A stretch of 64,000 bases of DNA from the NCBI RefSeq assembly GCF_035920345.1, contig NZ_CP109149.1, forward strand, positions 3,348,001 through 3,412,000, written 5' to 3'. The stretch is from Nocardia vinacea. GTDB taxonomy: Bacteria > Actinomycetota > Actinomycetes > Mycobacteriales > Mycobacteriaceae. Position 1 is the stretch's first letter. Each line of letters begins with the position of its first letter. Below the pieces are notes generated by a model. That model was not told the origin of the DNA, did not search any database, and saw only the letters and a program-made list of their open reading frames with translations. Shown one piece after another: positions 32,648 to 41,731 of the stretch. The position numbers and the translations under genes were made by a program.

Positions 32648-33877
32648 TCAACGTAGGGCGGGCGCCCCTGCCAATTCCACGGGCAGATCCTGCAAGCCCC
32701 GGATGAGCATGCTCTCCCGCCAACGCAATTCCCCACCGTCGGCCGCCAAGCGCAGATCTGGATACTGCTCGACCAACCTCGTGATCGCGATACGCGCCTC
32801 CAGCCGAGCCAGCCCGGCACCGAGGCAGTAGTGGATGCCGTGGCCGAACGCCAAGTGGCCCGATGTGGAGCGCTGCGGGTCGAACTCTGCGGCGTCGCCG
32901 AAGTGCCGTTCGTCGTGGTTGGCCGAACCCAGTGCGACGAGCACCATCTCGCCCGCGGGAATCTCGATGCCGCCCAGCGTGAGCGGTTCGGTCGTGTAGC
33001 GCAAGGTCGCGACGTTCACCGGACCGTCGTAGCGCAGCATCTCCTCGATCAGGGCGGGCACCGCCTCGGTATTCCCGTGCAGCGCACGATAGCGCGCCGG
33101 ATCCGACAGCAGGGTGAGCACGGTATTGCCGATCAGATTGACCGTGGTCTCGTGACCCGCGACCAGGATGAGGAACACCATGGAGATCAGCTCGTCATCG
33201 GTGAGACGGTCACCGTCGGCATTGGCGGCGATCAGGTCCGAGACGAGATCCTCCCCCAGCCCCTCGGCCCGCCGCCGCGTGATCAGCTGCTCGAAATAGT
33301 CGGCGATGGCATCGGTCGCGTGCCGGACCTCCTCCAGGGTCGCGGACGACAGCTCGACGATGATGCGCGACCACTCCCGGAAATCCGCGCGATCGGCCAC
33401 CGGCACACCGAGTAGTTCGCAGATGACGGTGATGGGCAGCGGAAACGCGTACTCCGACAATAGATCCACCGGGCCCGCGGCGTCCGCGGCGATCCGGTCC
33501 AGGAGTTCGTCGGCGATCGCCAGCACGCGCGGGGCCAGCACCTCGATCCGGGCGGGCGCGAATGCAGGGGCGACCAGTCGGCGCAGCCGAGCATGTCCCG
33601 GTGGATCGGTATTCAGTAGGTGGTAGCTGATCCGGGTATTCACCGCGCCGACGCCGGTGTCACCGGTGCGCAGACCACGGGCCTTGCGGCTGGCGTCGGT
33701 GCGCGGATCCTTGCGGATGGCAGGATGACGCAGCACCTCACGGGCGACGTCCAGATCCACCACCAGCCAGGCGCGGACGCCGGTATTCAACTCGATGGGG
33801 TGTACCGAGCCTTCGGCGCGCAGCTCTTCATAGAAGGCATACGGTGTACGAAAGAAGTCCTGCGGCAGCTTTCTCAT
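32648..33877 (-). CDS. Cytochrome P450, CYP105/107-like
   Basis: A 409-residue P450. A longer open frame exists upstream, but the ATG at 33877 (MRKLPQDFF) has AAGGG at proper spacing and gives the normal family length. Motifs: AGHETT in the I helix, E-x-x-R in EEMLR, and the heme loop FGHGIHYCLGAGLAR. The pattern LLNTDPPGHARLRRLV is typical of soluble CYP105/CYP107 enzymes that hydroxylate macrolides, terpenes or xenobiotics. It is followed after 149 bases by the other P450 on the same strand. Confidence 0.92.
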   Translation of the reverse strand: MRKLPQDFFRTPYAFYEELRAEGSVHPIELNTGVRAWLVVDLDVAREVLRHPAIRKDPRTDASRKARGLRTGDTGVGAVNTRISYHLLNTDPPGHARLRRLVAPAFAPARIEVLAPRVLAIADELLDRIAADAAGPVDLLSEYAFPLPITVICELLGVPVADRADFREWSRIIVELSSATLEEVRHATDAIADYFEQLITRRRAEGLGEDLVSDLIAANADGDRLTDDELISMVFLILVAGHETTVNLIGNTVLTLLSDPARYRALHGNTEAVPALIEEMLRYDGPVNVATLRYTTEPLTLGGIEIPAGEMVLVALGSANHDERHFGDAAEFDPQRSTSGHLAFGHGIHYCLGAGLARLEARIAITRLVEQYPDLRLAADGGELRWRESMLIRGLQDLPVELAGAPALR

Positions 33878-34075
33878 TCGACGGCCCTTCCCCGTTCGCG
33901 AGTTGTCTTGCGCCCCTTCGATAGTGGCACGCGATAACGATCTCGACCACCCGCGCGTCGACCGTAGCGACCGAACCTGACCAAAGGACGACCGTCGCGT
34001 GCACCGCATCCGACGAAAGGATGACCACGACGGCCTCTCCAGGCACGGCCACGGCCGGGCCGATACTCTCCGCAG

Positions 34076-35302
34076 ATGGGATCGATTTCTCCCGTCCTGC
34101 GCGGAGCCCGGATCGCGAATTCGTTCGCCTTCGGGTTGCAGGGCTTTTTCTTCGCGGTGGTGCTCACCGAACTGCCCCAGCAGAAGGATCGCTTCGACCT
34201 GTCCGATGGTCTGATCGCCGGTTCGGTGGTGCTGGTTTCGATCCTCGCCGGCGTCGGCAGCGTGGCCGCCGAGCAGGTGGCCACGCGGTGGTCGAGCCGG
34301 GTCACGGTGCGGATCGGACTGCTGGGAATCACGGTCACCGGATGCGCCATCGCGCTCGCCCCGAATATCCCTGTGCTGGCGATCGCACTCGGGTGTTATG
34401 GAATCGCGGTCGGCATCGTCGATGCGAGCACGAATATGCAGGGTGTATTCATTCAGCACAGGTACGGGAAATTCATCCTGTCCTCGTTCTACGGGGCGTG
34501 GAGCGCCGGATCGATCCTCGGCGCGCTGTTCGTATCCGCCTGCGAGGTATTGGATGTCACGCTGCGCGAATCGTTGTTGGCGGCGGCGGGCGTAGTTCTC
34601 GTGGTCGGGTTGGTGACCGGCCCACGCCTGCTCGGCGCCGCGGAGGCCGAGTCCGGCCCGGCGGAGGTGACCGAAAGCGAACCCTCAGCATCCCGGATGG
34701 TTCCGCTGCGCATGTATCTCGCCTTCGGCATCGCGGCATCGCTCGTGTTCGCGATCGATCTCGCCGTCAGCAACTGGTCGGCCTTGTATCTGAAGGAGGA
34801 TCTGCTCGCCAGTTCTTCCACCGCGGCGTTGGCATTGGCGGTCTATCAGTGTGCGTCGCTGGCCGCCAGACTGAGCGGGGATCTGTGGGTGCGGCGGCTC
34901 GGCGGACGCCGGGTGGTGCGCATCGCGGGGGCGATCGGCGTGCTCGGACTCGCCGTCGCGGTGGTCGCGCCCGGGCCGGTTATCGCGATCGTCGGCTTCC
35001 TGGTCGGCGGTTTCGGTACCGGCGTCGTCGCACCGCTGTGCTTCAGCGAGGCCGGACAACTGACCAGCGGACGGCAACTCGACGCACTGATCGCGCGCAT
35101 GAATCTGTTCAACTACGTGGGCACACTCGTCGGCGGCGGGCTGGTCGGCGCGATTGCCGCCGGGTTCGGACATCGGATCGGTTTCGTGATCCCCGTCCTG
35201 TTCATGGCAATCGTTATCGGACTCGCGCGTGTATTCCATTCCCGTTCCGAACCGGATGAGCTTTCCGCGTCGAACGGAGGCCATGCTGTACTGGACACAT
35301 GA
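34076..35302 (+). CDS. MFS transporter
   Basis: A 408-residue membrane protein with about 12 predicted helices in two halves joined by a charged loop (about residues 185-210). The GIVDASTNMQGVFIQHRYGK segment and FYGAWSAGSILG are typical of the YbjJ-like drug/sugar efflux MFS group. It is divergent from the P450 gene across 198 bases and overlaps the acetyltransferase gene by four bases. Transporter plus acetyltransferase is a common detoxification pair, but no substrate can be named. Confidence 0.87.
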   Translation: MGSISPVLRGARIANSFAFGLQGFFFAVVLTELPQQKDRFDLSDGLIAGSVVLVSILAGVGSVAAEQVATRWSSRVTVRIGLLGITVTGCAIALAPNIPVLAIALGCYGIAVGIVDASTNMQGVFIQHRYGKFILSSFYGAWSAGSILGALFVSACEVLDVTLRESLLAAAGVVLVVGLVTGPRLLGAAEAESGPAEVTESEPSASRMVPLRMYLAFGIAASLVFAIDLAVSNWSALYLKEDLLASSSTAALALAVYQCASLAARLSGDLWVRRLGGRRVVRIAGAIGVLGLAVAVVAPGPVIAIVGFLVGGFGTGVVAPLCFSEAGQLTSGRQLDALIARMNLFNYVGTLVGGGLVGAIAAGFGHRIGFVIPVLFMAIVIGLARVFHSRSEPDELSASNGGHAVLDT

Positions 35303-35838
35303 GCAACATCCCAGTCACCGTCGACCGGGCCGGATTATGGGACGCCGAGGCCCTCAGTGACGTTGCGGCCGCGACCTTTCCGCTCGCCTGTCCACCACAC
35401 GCCACCGGGGACGATATCGAGATTTTCATCGCCGAGGCGCTCTCCGGTGAACGCTTCGGCGAATATCTGACCGACCCTTCCCGGATCGTGCTAAAGGCGG
35501 TCGCGGGCGGCGATATCGTCGGCTACGCGATGTTGCACTACGGTGACCCGGCCGATCCCGACGTCGCCAAGGCCGTCGACCTGCGGCCGGCCGTCGAGAT
35601 CAGCAAGATGTACGTACTGCCCGGCCACCATGGCGTCGGTGTGTCGAAGGCACTGATGAACGCCTCGCTGGAGCAGGCCCGCGAGGAGGCGGTTGCCGGG
35701 GTGTGGCTCGGGGTCAACAAGGAGAATGAGCGCGCCCAGCGGTTCTATCTCAAGCACGGGTTCGAGCGAGTCGGCACCAAGACCTTCACCGTGGGTAGCC
35801 AGTTGCATCACGATTTCGTTATGCGCCGGGTTTTCTGA
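35299..35838 (+). CDS. GNAT family N-acetyltransferase
   Basis: A 179-residue acetyltransferase starting within the stop of the MFS gene (ATGA). Motif A is seen as ISKMYVLPGHHGVGVSKALMN (the acetyl-CoA pyrophosphate loop, R/Q-x-x-G-x-G/A variant), and motif B as WLGVNKENERAQRFYLKHGFERVG. It is probably co-expressed with the transporter and may acetylate the same compound. The substrate is unknown. Confidence 0.9.
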   Translation: MSNIPVTVDRAGLWDAEALSDVAAATFPLACPPHATGDDIEIFIAEALSGERFGEYLTDPSRIVLKAVAGGDIVGYAMLHYGDPADPDVAKAVDLRPAVEISKMYVLPGHHGVGVSKALMNASLEQAREEAVAGVWLGVNKENERAQRFYLKHGFERVGTKTFTVGSQLHHDFVMRRVF

Positions 35839-35843
35839 CCGGC

Positions 35844-36596
35844 TCAGGCCACGAACTCGACCAACGCCGCATGGAAGTTCGGATCCACGACGGCCATCAG
35901 GTGATCGCCGGGCACGATCCGCAATGTTGCGTCGGGCAGTGCGGCCGCGAGGCGATCGGGCTCGGCGGCGAACGGATCCTTATCGCCCGCCAGTACCAGG
36001 CTCGGCATGGTGATCTCGGCCAGGGTCTTTATCGGCTCGTCATCCAGGCCGGTCGCGACCGCCTCGATGGCATCGCGGTCGGCGCGCACCGCGTCGGCGA
36101 GGATCCGGAACATCATCGCGATCGGTGGTGTGCCCGCGCCGTCACCGCGCATGGCGGCGCGCAGATCGTCGATATCGATGACGCGCCGGTCGACGCCGCC
36201 GCAATCGAGCACACCGGAGCCGATGCCGCCCACAGCCAGCTTGCGCACCCGCTCATCCGCTCCCGCCACCAGCAGCGAGATGATCGCGCCCATCGAATAA
36301 CCCACTTGCACAACATCATCGAAGCCCAGCTCGTCGTAGAGCGCGCTGACGTCGCGCGCCATCCCCGCCCATGAATACCGCGCCGGATCATGGGGTTTCT
36401 CGGAACGACCGTGTCCACGCGCATCCAGTGACACCACGGTGTGCCCGGCGGCCTGCAGGGCGCCGACCACCCCGGTGGCCATCCAGTTGGCATTCGTATC
36501 GGCCACTACCCCGTGTTGCAGTACAACCGGGATGCCTTCGCCGTCCCACACGCGGTAGTTGAGCTCCAGTCCGTCCCAGGTCTTGAACGTCGTCAT
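35844..36596 (-). CDS. Alpha/beta hydrolase
   Basis: A 250-residue cytosolic alpha/beta hydrolase started at MTTFKTWDG. The HG oxyanion motif is in VVLQHGVV, the nucleophile Ser101 in GYSMGA, an acid in LVLAGDKDPF and the His in PGDHLMAV. DARGHGRSEKP is the common strand-turn of epoxide hydrolase, haloperoxidase and esterase relatives. It is divergent from the ABC exporter operon. The reaction cannot be fixed from sequence. Confidence 0.88.
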   Translation of the reverse strand: MTTFKTWDGLELNYRVWDGEGIPVVLQHGVVADTNANWMATGVVGALQAAGHTVVSLDARGHGRSEKPHDPARYSWAGMARDVSALYDELGFDDVVQVGYSMGAIISLLVAGADERVRKLAVGGIGSGVLDCGGVDRRVIDIDDLRAAMRGDGAGTPPIAMMFRILADAVRADRDAIEAVATGLDDEPIKTLAEITMPSLVLAGDKDPFAAEPDRLAAALPDATLRIVPGDHLMAVVDPNFHAALVEFVA

Positions 36597-36621
36597 GACC
36601 GGATCGTAGCCCGCCCCAAGT

Positions 36622-36655
36622 TTGACAAGTTCTTCTAGTTCAGTCTTTACTGAAC
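36622..36655 (+). promoter_or_regulatory. Promoter with palindromic operator for the ABC exporter operon
   Basis: TTGACA at 36622-36627 and TTTACT at 36646-36651 form a -35/-10 pair with 18-bp spacing. The -10 lies inside GTTCAGTctttACTGAAC (36638-36655), a perfect 7-bp inverted repeat with a 4-base spacer. A related half-site (CAGTCCTTGCGGAAC) follows downstream. A repressor bound here would block polymerase; the GbsR/MarR-type protein at 38479 is the obvious candidate. Confidence 0.65.
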
Positions 36656-36708
36656 ACATCAGTCCTTGCGGAACATACAGGAACTAGAAGACTTCTCGAA
36701 GGAGCATC

Positions 36709-37596
36709 ATGACCATCGCCGCGGTCCGCACCGAGGGCCTGACCAAGCACTACGGCAAGCATGTCGCACTCACCGATCTGAATCTCGAGGTCGGCCAGGG
36801 CGAGGTGTTCGGGTTTCTCGGGCCCAACGGTGCGGGAAAGTCCACCACCATCCGCATCCTGCTGGATCTGATCCGACCGACTTCGGGCCGTGTCGAGCTG
36901 TTCGGCGTCGAGCCACGCGTCGGCGATGCGCAATTACGCAGGCGCATCGGTTACCTGCCGGGCGAACTCGAGATCGAGGGTCGCAATACCGCTCGTGAAC
37001 TGCTCGCCTTCCTCGCCGATCTGCGCGGCGATGTCGCACCGAATCGGATCACCGACCTGGCCGATCTGCTCGATCTGGACCTGTCGAAGAAGGTCGGCGC
37101 GATGTCCAAGGGCAATAAGCAGAAGGTCGGCATTATCGCCGCCTTCATGCACAACCCGGATCTACTGATTCTCGACGAACCCACCTCCGGACTGGATCCG
37201 CTACTGCAGCAACGCTTTCTGGATCTCGTCGGCGCGGCCAAACGCAACGGACAGACGGTGTTCATGTCCTCGCACATTCTCAGCGAGGTGCAGCAGACCG
37301 CCGATCGGGCGGTCATCATGCGTGCCGGCAAACTGCTCGGCACCGAGAATGTCGAGGATCTGCGCAGGCGTTCGCCGCGCTCGGTCGAATTGGTCTTCGG
37401 CGCGGACATTTTCGGCGACGACTTCGCCGGACTGCCCGGTGTGCGCGATCTGACCGTCGACGGAAAAACCTTGCGCTGCACCACCGAAGGCGAGGTCGAC
37501 ACGCTCTTCAAGATGGCCGCGAAATACCAACTGGTGAGCGTTCTGTCCACCGAACCGGATCTCGAACAGATCTTCTTCAGCCGCTACGGCCGCTGA
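36709..37596 (+). CDS. ABC transporter ATP-binding protein
   Basis: A 295-residue ATPase: Walker A GPNGAGKST near residue 39, signature MSKGNKQKVG (a variant of LSGGQ), Walker B LLILDEPTSG, and the H-loop His in SSHIL. Its C-terminal extension of about 90 residues matches the drug- or peptide-export (DrrA/CcmA-like) ABC-2 group. The start has GAAGGAG upstream. It is the first gene of an operon with the permease 42 bases downstream, under a promoter with a palindromic operator. Confidence 0.93.
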   Translation: MTIAAVRTEGLTKHYGKHVALTDLNLEVGQGEVFGFLGPNGAGKSTTIRILLDLIRPTSGRVELFGVEPRVGDAQLRRRIGYLPGELEIEGRNTARELLAFLADLRGDVAPNRITDLADLLDLDLSKKVGAMSKGNKQKVGIIAAFMHNPDLLILDEPTSGLDPLLQQRFLDLVGAAKRNGQTVFMSSHILSEVQQTADRAVIMRAGKLLGTENVEDLRRRSPRSVELVFGADIFGDDFAGLPGVRDLTVDGKTLRCTTEGEVDTLFKMAAKYQLVSVLSTEPDLEQIFFSRYGR

Positions 37597-37638
37597 TCAA
37601 ACGTCATCCGAATCATTGATCGCACAGGAGAAGTAGTC

Positions 37639-38403
37639 ATGACTCGCTCGGTCTTCACGCAGACCTTGAAGGAACAGCGGCGCAGCCTGATCGGCTGGTC
37701 GATCGGCTTCGCCGTCATCCCGATGATGTATCTGCCGTCCTACCAGTCGCTGAAGGAGCAGGGCTCGCTCGATATCAAGCAGAACACGATGTACGAGGCC
37801 ATGGGCGTCAGCGATTTCGCCAGCGCCAGTGGATATTTGAACGCGACGGTGTACTCGCTGATGGGTCTGCTGCTGATGCTGATCTTCGCGGTCACCTTCG
37901 CGAGCCGTTCGGTGGCGCAGGAGGAGTACGGGATGCTGGATCTGCTTCTCGCACAACCGATCAACCGGAGGAATCTGCTGCTACAGCGATTCGCCGCACT
38001 GGCCGTGCAGACCGCGATCGCCACCACCGTGCTCACCCTGAGCGTTATCGCCGGGGCCGAGCAGGGTGGGCTGGAGGTACCCACCGGCAATATCGTGGCC
38101 GCAAGTGCCGGGCTCGGATTGCTGGCACTGGCCGTCGGCGCGATCACACTCCTGGTCGGCGCGGCCACCGGAAAGCGTTCGGTGACACTGGGTTCGGCGT
38201 CGCTGATCGCGGTGGCGGGCTATCTGGCCAATAACCTCGGCGGTGATTTCGTGCGCAAGCTGTCACCCTTCTACTGGGCCAATGGGGGCGCGCCGCTGGT
38301 GCATGGCTGGAACGGCATCCACCTGGTGGTGCTGGTCGTCGCGGCCACGGTCGCCCTGGTGCTGGCGCTGAGCGCCTTCGATCGCCGCGATCTGGCGGTC
38401 TGA
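37639..38403 (+). CDS. ABC-2 type exporter permease
   Basis: A 254-residue membrane protein with about six transmembrane helices, the usual size and topology of ABC-2 permeases. The cytosolic element EEYGMLDLLLAQPINRRNLLLQR is the coupling region of this family. It pairs with the ATPase just upstream to form an exporter, probably of a toxic or signalling small molecule. A hairpin follows its stop codon, before the regulator gene. Confidence 0.9.
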   Translation: MTRSVFTQTLKEQRRSLIGWSIGFAVIPMMYLPSYQSLKEQGSLDIKQNTMYEAMGVSDFASASGYLNATVYSLMGLLLMLIFAVTFASRSVAQEEYGMLDLLLAQPINRRNLLLQRFAALAVQTAIATTVLTLSVIAGAEQGGLEVPTGNIVAASAGLGLLALAVGAITLLVGAATGKRSVTLGSASLIAVAGYLANNLGGDFVRKLSPFYWANGGAPLVHGWNGIHLVVLVVAATVALVLALSAFDRRDLAV

Positions 38404-38412
38404 TCGACCGAT

Positions 38413-38441
38413 ACGGGGCGGGCCGACACGGTCCGCCCCGT
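38413..38441 (+). terminator. Hairpin between permease and regulator genes
   Basis: A 9-bp stem (38413-38421 with 38433-38441), extendable by inner pairs, is followed by TTTA. It lies in the 75-base gap and could end or attenuate the exporter transcript before the regulator gene. Confidence 0.55.
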
Positions 38442-38478
38442 TTACCGCTCTCCGCATTCTGGAAGGGATACTTCTCCG

Positions 38479-38970
38479 ATGGGCACCACCGACAACGAGC
38501 AGACAACCGGACCGACTCCGGAAAAGTTGGCATTCGTCGAGGATTTCGCGCTCGTACTGGAGCGGATGGGCCTCGTCCGGATGACGGGTCGGGCCGCGGG
38601 GTGGTTGCTGGTCAGCGATCCGCCGGAGCAGACCTTCGGCCAGATCGCCGATGCGCTGCAGGCCTCCAAGGGTTCCATCTCGTCGGCATTGAAGACGCTG
38701 GTCACCATGCGCTGGGTGGACAAGATCTCCAAGCCGGGCGATCGCAAGGACTACTACTCGATCCGGCCCGGAATTCTGCCGGAGCTGACCCGTCAGCAGA
38801 GCGGCATGTACACCGACCTCACCAATATGACCGCGCGCGGGCTCGCACTATTCGACGACCCGAATGGTGCTGACGCCGAACGGGTTCGGGATATGCACGA
38901 GTTCTTCGTGTGGATGGGCAAGGAACTGCCCGCGCTGATCGATCGGTGGTATGCCGAGCATCCCTCCTGA
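38479..38970 (+). CDS. GbsR/MarR-type transcriptional regulator
   Basis: A 163-residue protein with a winged helix: FGQIADALQASKGSISSALKTLVTMRWVDKISKPGDRKDYY (about residues 54-95). The N-terminal FVEDFALVLERMGLVRMTGRAAGWLL is the GbsR-like variant of MarR folds. Such regulators typically control an adjacent ABC exporter in response to its substrate. It is downstream on the same strand as the exporter and is likely to bind the palindrome at 36638-36655. The C-terminal half is helical and dimer-forming. Confidence 0.88.
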   Translation: MGTTDNEQTTGPTPEKLAFVEDFALVLERMGLVRMTGRAAGWLLVSDPPEQTFGQIADALQASKGSISSALKTLVTMRWVDKISKPGDRKDYYSIRPGILPELTRQQSGMYTDLTNMTARGLALFDDPNGADAERVRDMHEFFVWMGKELPALIDRWYAEHPS

Positions 38971-38971
38971 A

Positions 38972-39781
38972 TCAGGCCAGCAGCTTCACCTTCAGTGCCG
39001 CGACATCGGTGGCCGACAGCTTCAATCCCGCACGGACATAATTGTCGAAACTGCCGTAGCTCTGGTTCGCCTGGTCGAAGGCGGCATCCAGCCATGCGGC
39101 CGAGACGCCGTTGAGCGGATCGTTCGGGCTGGCATTGCGGTACTGGTTGGACAGCAGGTAATCCTGCGTGACGGTGTCGCGGTCCACGCCGAGGATGGTC
39201 AGCAGGACCGCGGAGGTCCAGCCGGTGCGGTCCTTGCCCGCAGTGCAGTGGAAGAGTACGGCGCCGTCGGTGTCGATGATGTCGCGTAGCACCGAGGCGA
39301 AGGCCTCGTTCGCGCCGGGCGCGGTGATGAATGCGCGGTACAGGTCATTGCCACCGGTGAGGGTGATGACCAGGGTTTGCGGCGGAGCCTGACCGATGAC
39401 GTCGTTCCAGTTCGCGACCGCACCAGCGGGGAGGCCGTCGCCCGCAATGGTCCGCTCGTAGACGGTGCGCAGATCGTCGACCACGCGCACCTGACGGTCG
39501 GTCAGTACGGCCAGATCGGCCGGAGTCGCATTGTTGAGCTGACCGGTGCGGTAAACCAACCCGGTGCGCACCCAGTGTCCGTCGGCGGTGCGGTAGCCGC
39601 CCGCGTCACGGCCGTTCTGCACGCCCTGCAGGTTCAGCGCGCGGTCGAAGGTGACCGGATCGGCGACGCTGACCGGGTCGGCCGGTGCGACGCCTGCCAC
39701 CGGCCCGAAGGCGACGGTCAGACCGGCAGCCAGTGCGACCTGAACTCGAACGGAACGACGGACCACGACGGTTCCAATCAT
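38972..39781 (-). CDS. Secreted tyrosine-protein phosphatase (PtpB-like)
   Basis: A 269-residue protein with an N-terminal signal peptide (about residues 1-35, ending near GVAPADP). The phosphatase P-loop HCTAGKDRTG holds the catalytic Cys179 and Arg185 (C-x5-R), and NGRDAGGYRTADG near residue 58 is the family's N-terminal substrate element. These are hallmarks of the tyrosine/lipid phosphatase family that includes M. tuberculosis PtpB, which also removes phosphate from phosphoinositides. The signal peptide indicates action outside the membrane. It is convergent with the regulator gene, with one base between stops. Confidence 0.9.
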   Translation of the reverse strand: MIGTVVVRRSVRVQVALAAGLTVAFGPVAGVAPADPVSVADPVTFDRALNLQGVQNGRDAGGYRTADGHWVRTGLVYRTGQLNNATPADLAVLTDRQVRVVDDLRTVYERTIAGDGLPAGAVANWNDVIGQAPPQTLVITLTGGNDLYRAFITAPGANEAFASVLRDIIDTDGAVLFHCTAGKDRTGWTSAVLLTILGVDRDTVTQDYLLSNQYRNASPNDPLNGVSAAWLDAAFDQANQSYGSFDNYVRAGLKLSATDVAALKVKLLA

Positions 39782-39885
39782 CGGCGTACACGACCCCCGT
39801 CCTCATCGACCGACACACAATCAAGTGAAGTATGAGTTGGTCAACTTTCCTGCTCGTATCGGGCCCGTAGGTCCGTCCTCGACAG

Positions 39886-40902
39886 TTACGCCGCAACCTC
39901 GAAGCGCGAAAGCGCGAGCAGACGCGAAATCGCACGCAGGTACTTCTTGCGGTAACCACCGTCGAGCATCTCCTTGGAGAAGATCTCGTCCAGCTTCGCA
40001 CCCGAAACCGTCACCGGAACGCTCGCGTCGTACAGCCGGTCGGCCAGTACCACGATCCGCAGCGCGACCGCCTGATCGGTCACCGGATGCACATTCGAAA
40101 TGAATACCGACGGCACCCCGGAGATCAGCGCACCGTACTTCGACGGGTGCAGTGTGCTCAGATGCTTCAGCAGCGCGTCGAATTCATCGAGCGTGGAACC
40201 CGGTGTGGCAGAAGCACGTTCGGTGAGCAGCTCCGGCGAGGTGGGTTCGGGAGCGGGCGGCAGATCGCGGTGCCGGTAGTCCGGACCGTCGACACGCACG
40301 GCCTCGAAGATCGAACCGAGCTTCTTGATCTCGCGCAGGAAATCCTGAGCGGCGAAGCGGCCCTCCCCGAGCTGGCCGGGCAGGGTGTTGGAGGTGGCGG
40401 CAATGGAGACACCACGCGCGGACAGCTCGGTCAGCAGCCGCGAGACCAGCATGGTGTCGCCGGGATCGTCGAGTTCGAATTCGTCGATGCACAGCACGCT
40501 GTTCGCCGCGAGCCGCTCGACGGCATTGTTGAAGCCGAGTGCGCCAACCAGATTGGTGAGTTCACCGAAGGTGCCGAAGGATTTCGGCGCGGGCGCGCTG
40601 TGGAAGATGGAGGCCAGCAGGTGGGTCTTACCGACGCCGAAGCCGCCGTCGAGGTAGAGCCCGGCGCCGCTGATCGGCTTCTTCTTCCCGAACAAGCTCT
40701 TCTTGTTTGCCGCCTGATGGATCTTGGCGACCTGACCGGCGAAATCCTCCGCCTTGCGGACCGCGGCCGCCTGAGTCGGCTCCTTGGGATCGGGAATGTA
40801 GGAGGCGAAACTGACCTCGTCGAACATGGGCGGTGGCACCATCTGGGCGACCAACTGGTCCGCCGGAACCTCCGGATGGCGATCGACAAGGCACTCTTGC
40901 AT
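39886..40902 (-). CDS. zapE: ZapE/AFG1-like ATPase
   Basis: A 338-residue AAA-type P-loop ATPase. GLYLDGGFGVGKTHLL (Walker A, residues 86-93), VLCIDEFELDD (Walker B), the sensor SIAATSNTLPGQL and an FISNVHPV segment with a late arginine region match the AFG1/ZapE family. In E. coli ZapE acts at the division ring under stress; in actinobacteria the role is less clear. Position and orientation next to the reductase gene match Rv2670c next to Rv2671. Confidence 0.9.
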   Translation of the reverse strand: MQECLVDRHPEVPADQLVAQMVPPPMFDEVSFASYIPDPKEPTQAAAVRKAEDFAGQVAKIHQAANKKSLFGKKKPISGAGLYLDGGFGVGKTHLLASIFHSAPAPKSFGTFGELTNLVGALGFNNAVERLAANSVLCIDEFELDDPGDTMLVSRLLTELSARGVSIAATSNTLPGQLGEGRFAAQDFLREIKKLGSIFEAVRVDGPDYRHRDLPPAPEPTSPELLTERASATPGSTLDEFDALLKHLSTLHPSKYGALISGVPSVFISNVHPVTDQAVALRIVVLADRLYDASVPVTVSGAKLDEIFSKEMLDGGYRKKYLRAISRLLALSRFEVAA

Positions 40903-40937
40903 GCTGGAAGCCTAATGACGTGGTGTGATCTTTCTTC

Positions 40938-41699
40938 ATGCAGCGTATCCACAATGCGATCCAGCTCACAGGACTGAGCCGGGACGAGCTCGCCGACCTG
41001 TACGCCTACCCCACCGAACTCGAGGCCCCTTGGGTCCGCGCCAATTTCGTCTCCAGCATCGACGGCTCGGCCACCAGCGACAATGTCTCCGAAGGCCTCG
41101 GGACCCCCGCTGACAAAACCGTCTTCATGCTGTTGCGCCAATTGGCCGATGTGATCGTGATCGGTGCGGGTACCGCGCGGGCGGAGAACTACGGCGGCGC
41201 CGGGACGGACCCGGTCTTCCGGCACGCCCTTTACGACCGCGGCATCGGCGGGCATCGCGACGGTGCACCGCCACCGATCGCCGTGGTCACGGCGAGCGCT
41301 TCGCTGGAGCCGGGCGCGCGGCTGTTCACCGATACCAAAGTTCCGACGCTGATCATTACGACCAGCACCGCACCGGAGGATCGCAAACAGCAACTCGCCG
41401 ATGCAGGCGCGCACGTCATCGAGGCGGGCGGTGTCGCTATCACCCCGCAGGGCCTGCTCAACACACTCACCGACCTCGGGCTGCAGCGCGTGCTGTGCGA
41501 GGGCGGTCCGCATCTGTTCGGTGAGCTGCTGGAGGCGGATGCCGTCGACGAACTGTGCATCACCACCGCGCCGATCCTGGTGGGCGGTACCGCGCGCCGA
41601 ATCTCGCTGTCGGCACACGAGTTCCGGGTACCGATGGTGCGCAGGCATATCCTGCTCGACGATGACGGCACCATGCTGACCCGCTGGACCCGTTCATGA
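40938..41699 (+). CDS. Pyrimidine reductase family protein (RibD C-terminal domain)
   Basis: A 253-residue protein with the RibD C-terminal/dihydrofolate-reductase-like fold: RANFVSSIDGSAT near residue 34, VIVIGAGTARAENYG, and VLCEGGPHLFGELL with an NADPH-type loop. There is no deaminase domain, so it equals the free reductase type found as Rv2671 in M. tuberculosis. The family reduces the ribosyl side chain in riboflavin synthesis, and Rv2671 has been linked to antifolate resistance through dihydrofolate reduction. It is divergent from zapE across 35 bases. Confidence 0.9.
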   Translation: MQRIHNAIQLTGLSRDELADLYAYPTELEAPWVRANFVSSIDGSATSDNVSEGLGTPADKTVFMLLRQLADVIVIGAGTARAENYGGAGTDPVFRHALYDRGIGGHRDGAPPPIAVVTASASLEPGARLFTDTKVPTLIITTSTAPEDRKQQLADAGAHVIEAGGVAITPQGLLNTLTDLGLQRVLCEGGPHLFGELLEADAVDELCITTAPILVGGTARRISLSAHEFRVPMVRRHILLDDDGTMLTRWTRS

Positions 41700-41731
41700 A
41701 CAAACCGCATGAACCTGGCAGGCTGTAGCGC

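Noticed and set aside
31464..32831. 455-codon + strand frame opposite the P450 genes
   Set aside because: The heme loop, I-helix and E-x-x-R motifs are on the - strand; this frame shows none.
32648..34459. 603-codon version of the CYP105/107-like gene
   Set aside because: The extra N-terminal codons have no P450 features and cross the divergent MFS start; the ATG at 33877 gives family length with a ribosome site.
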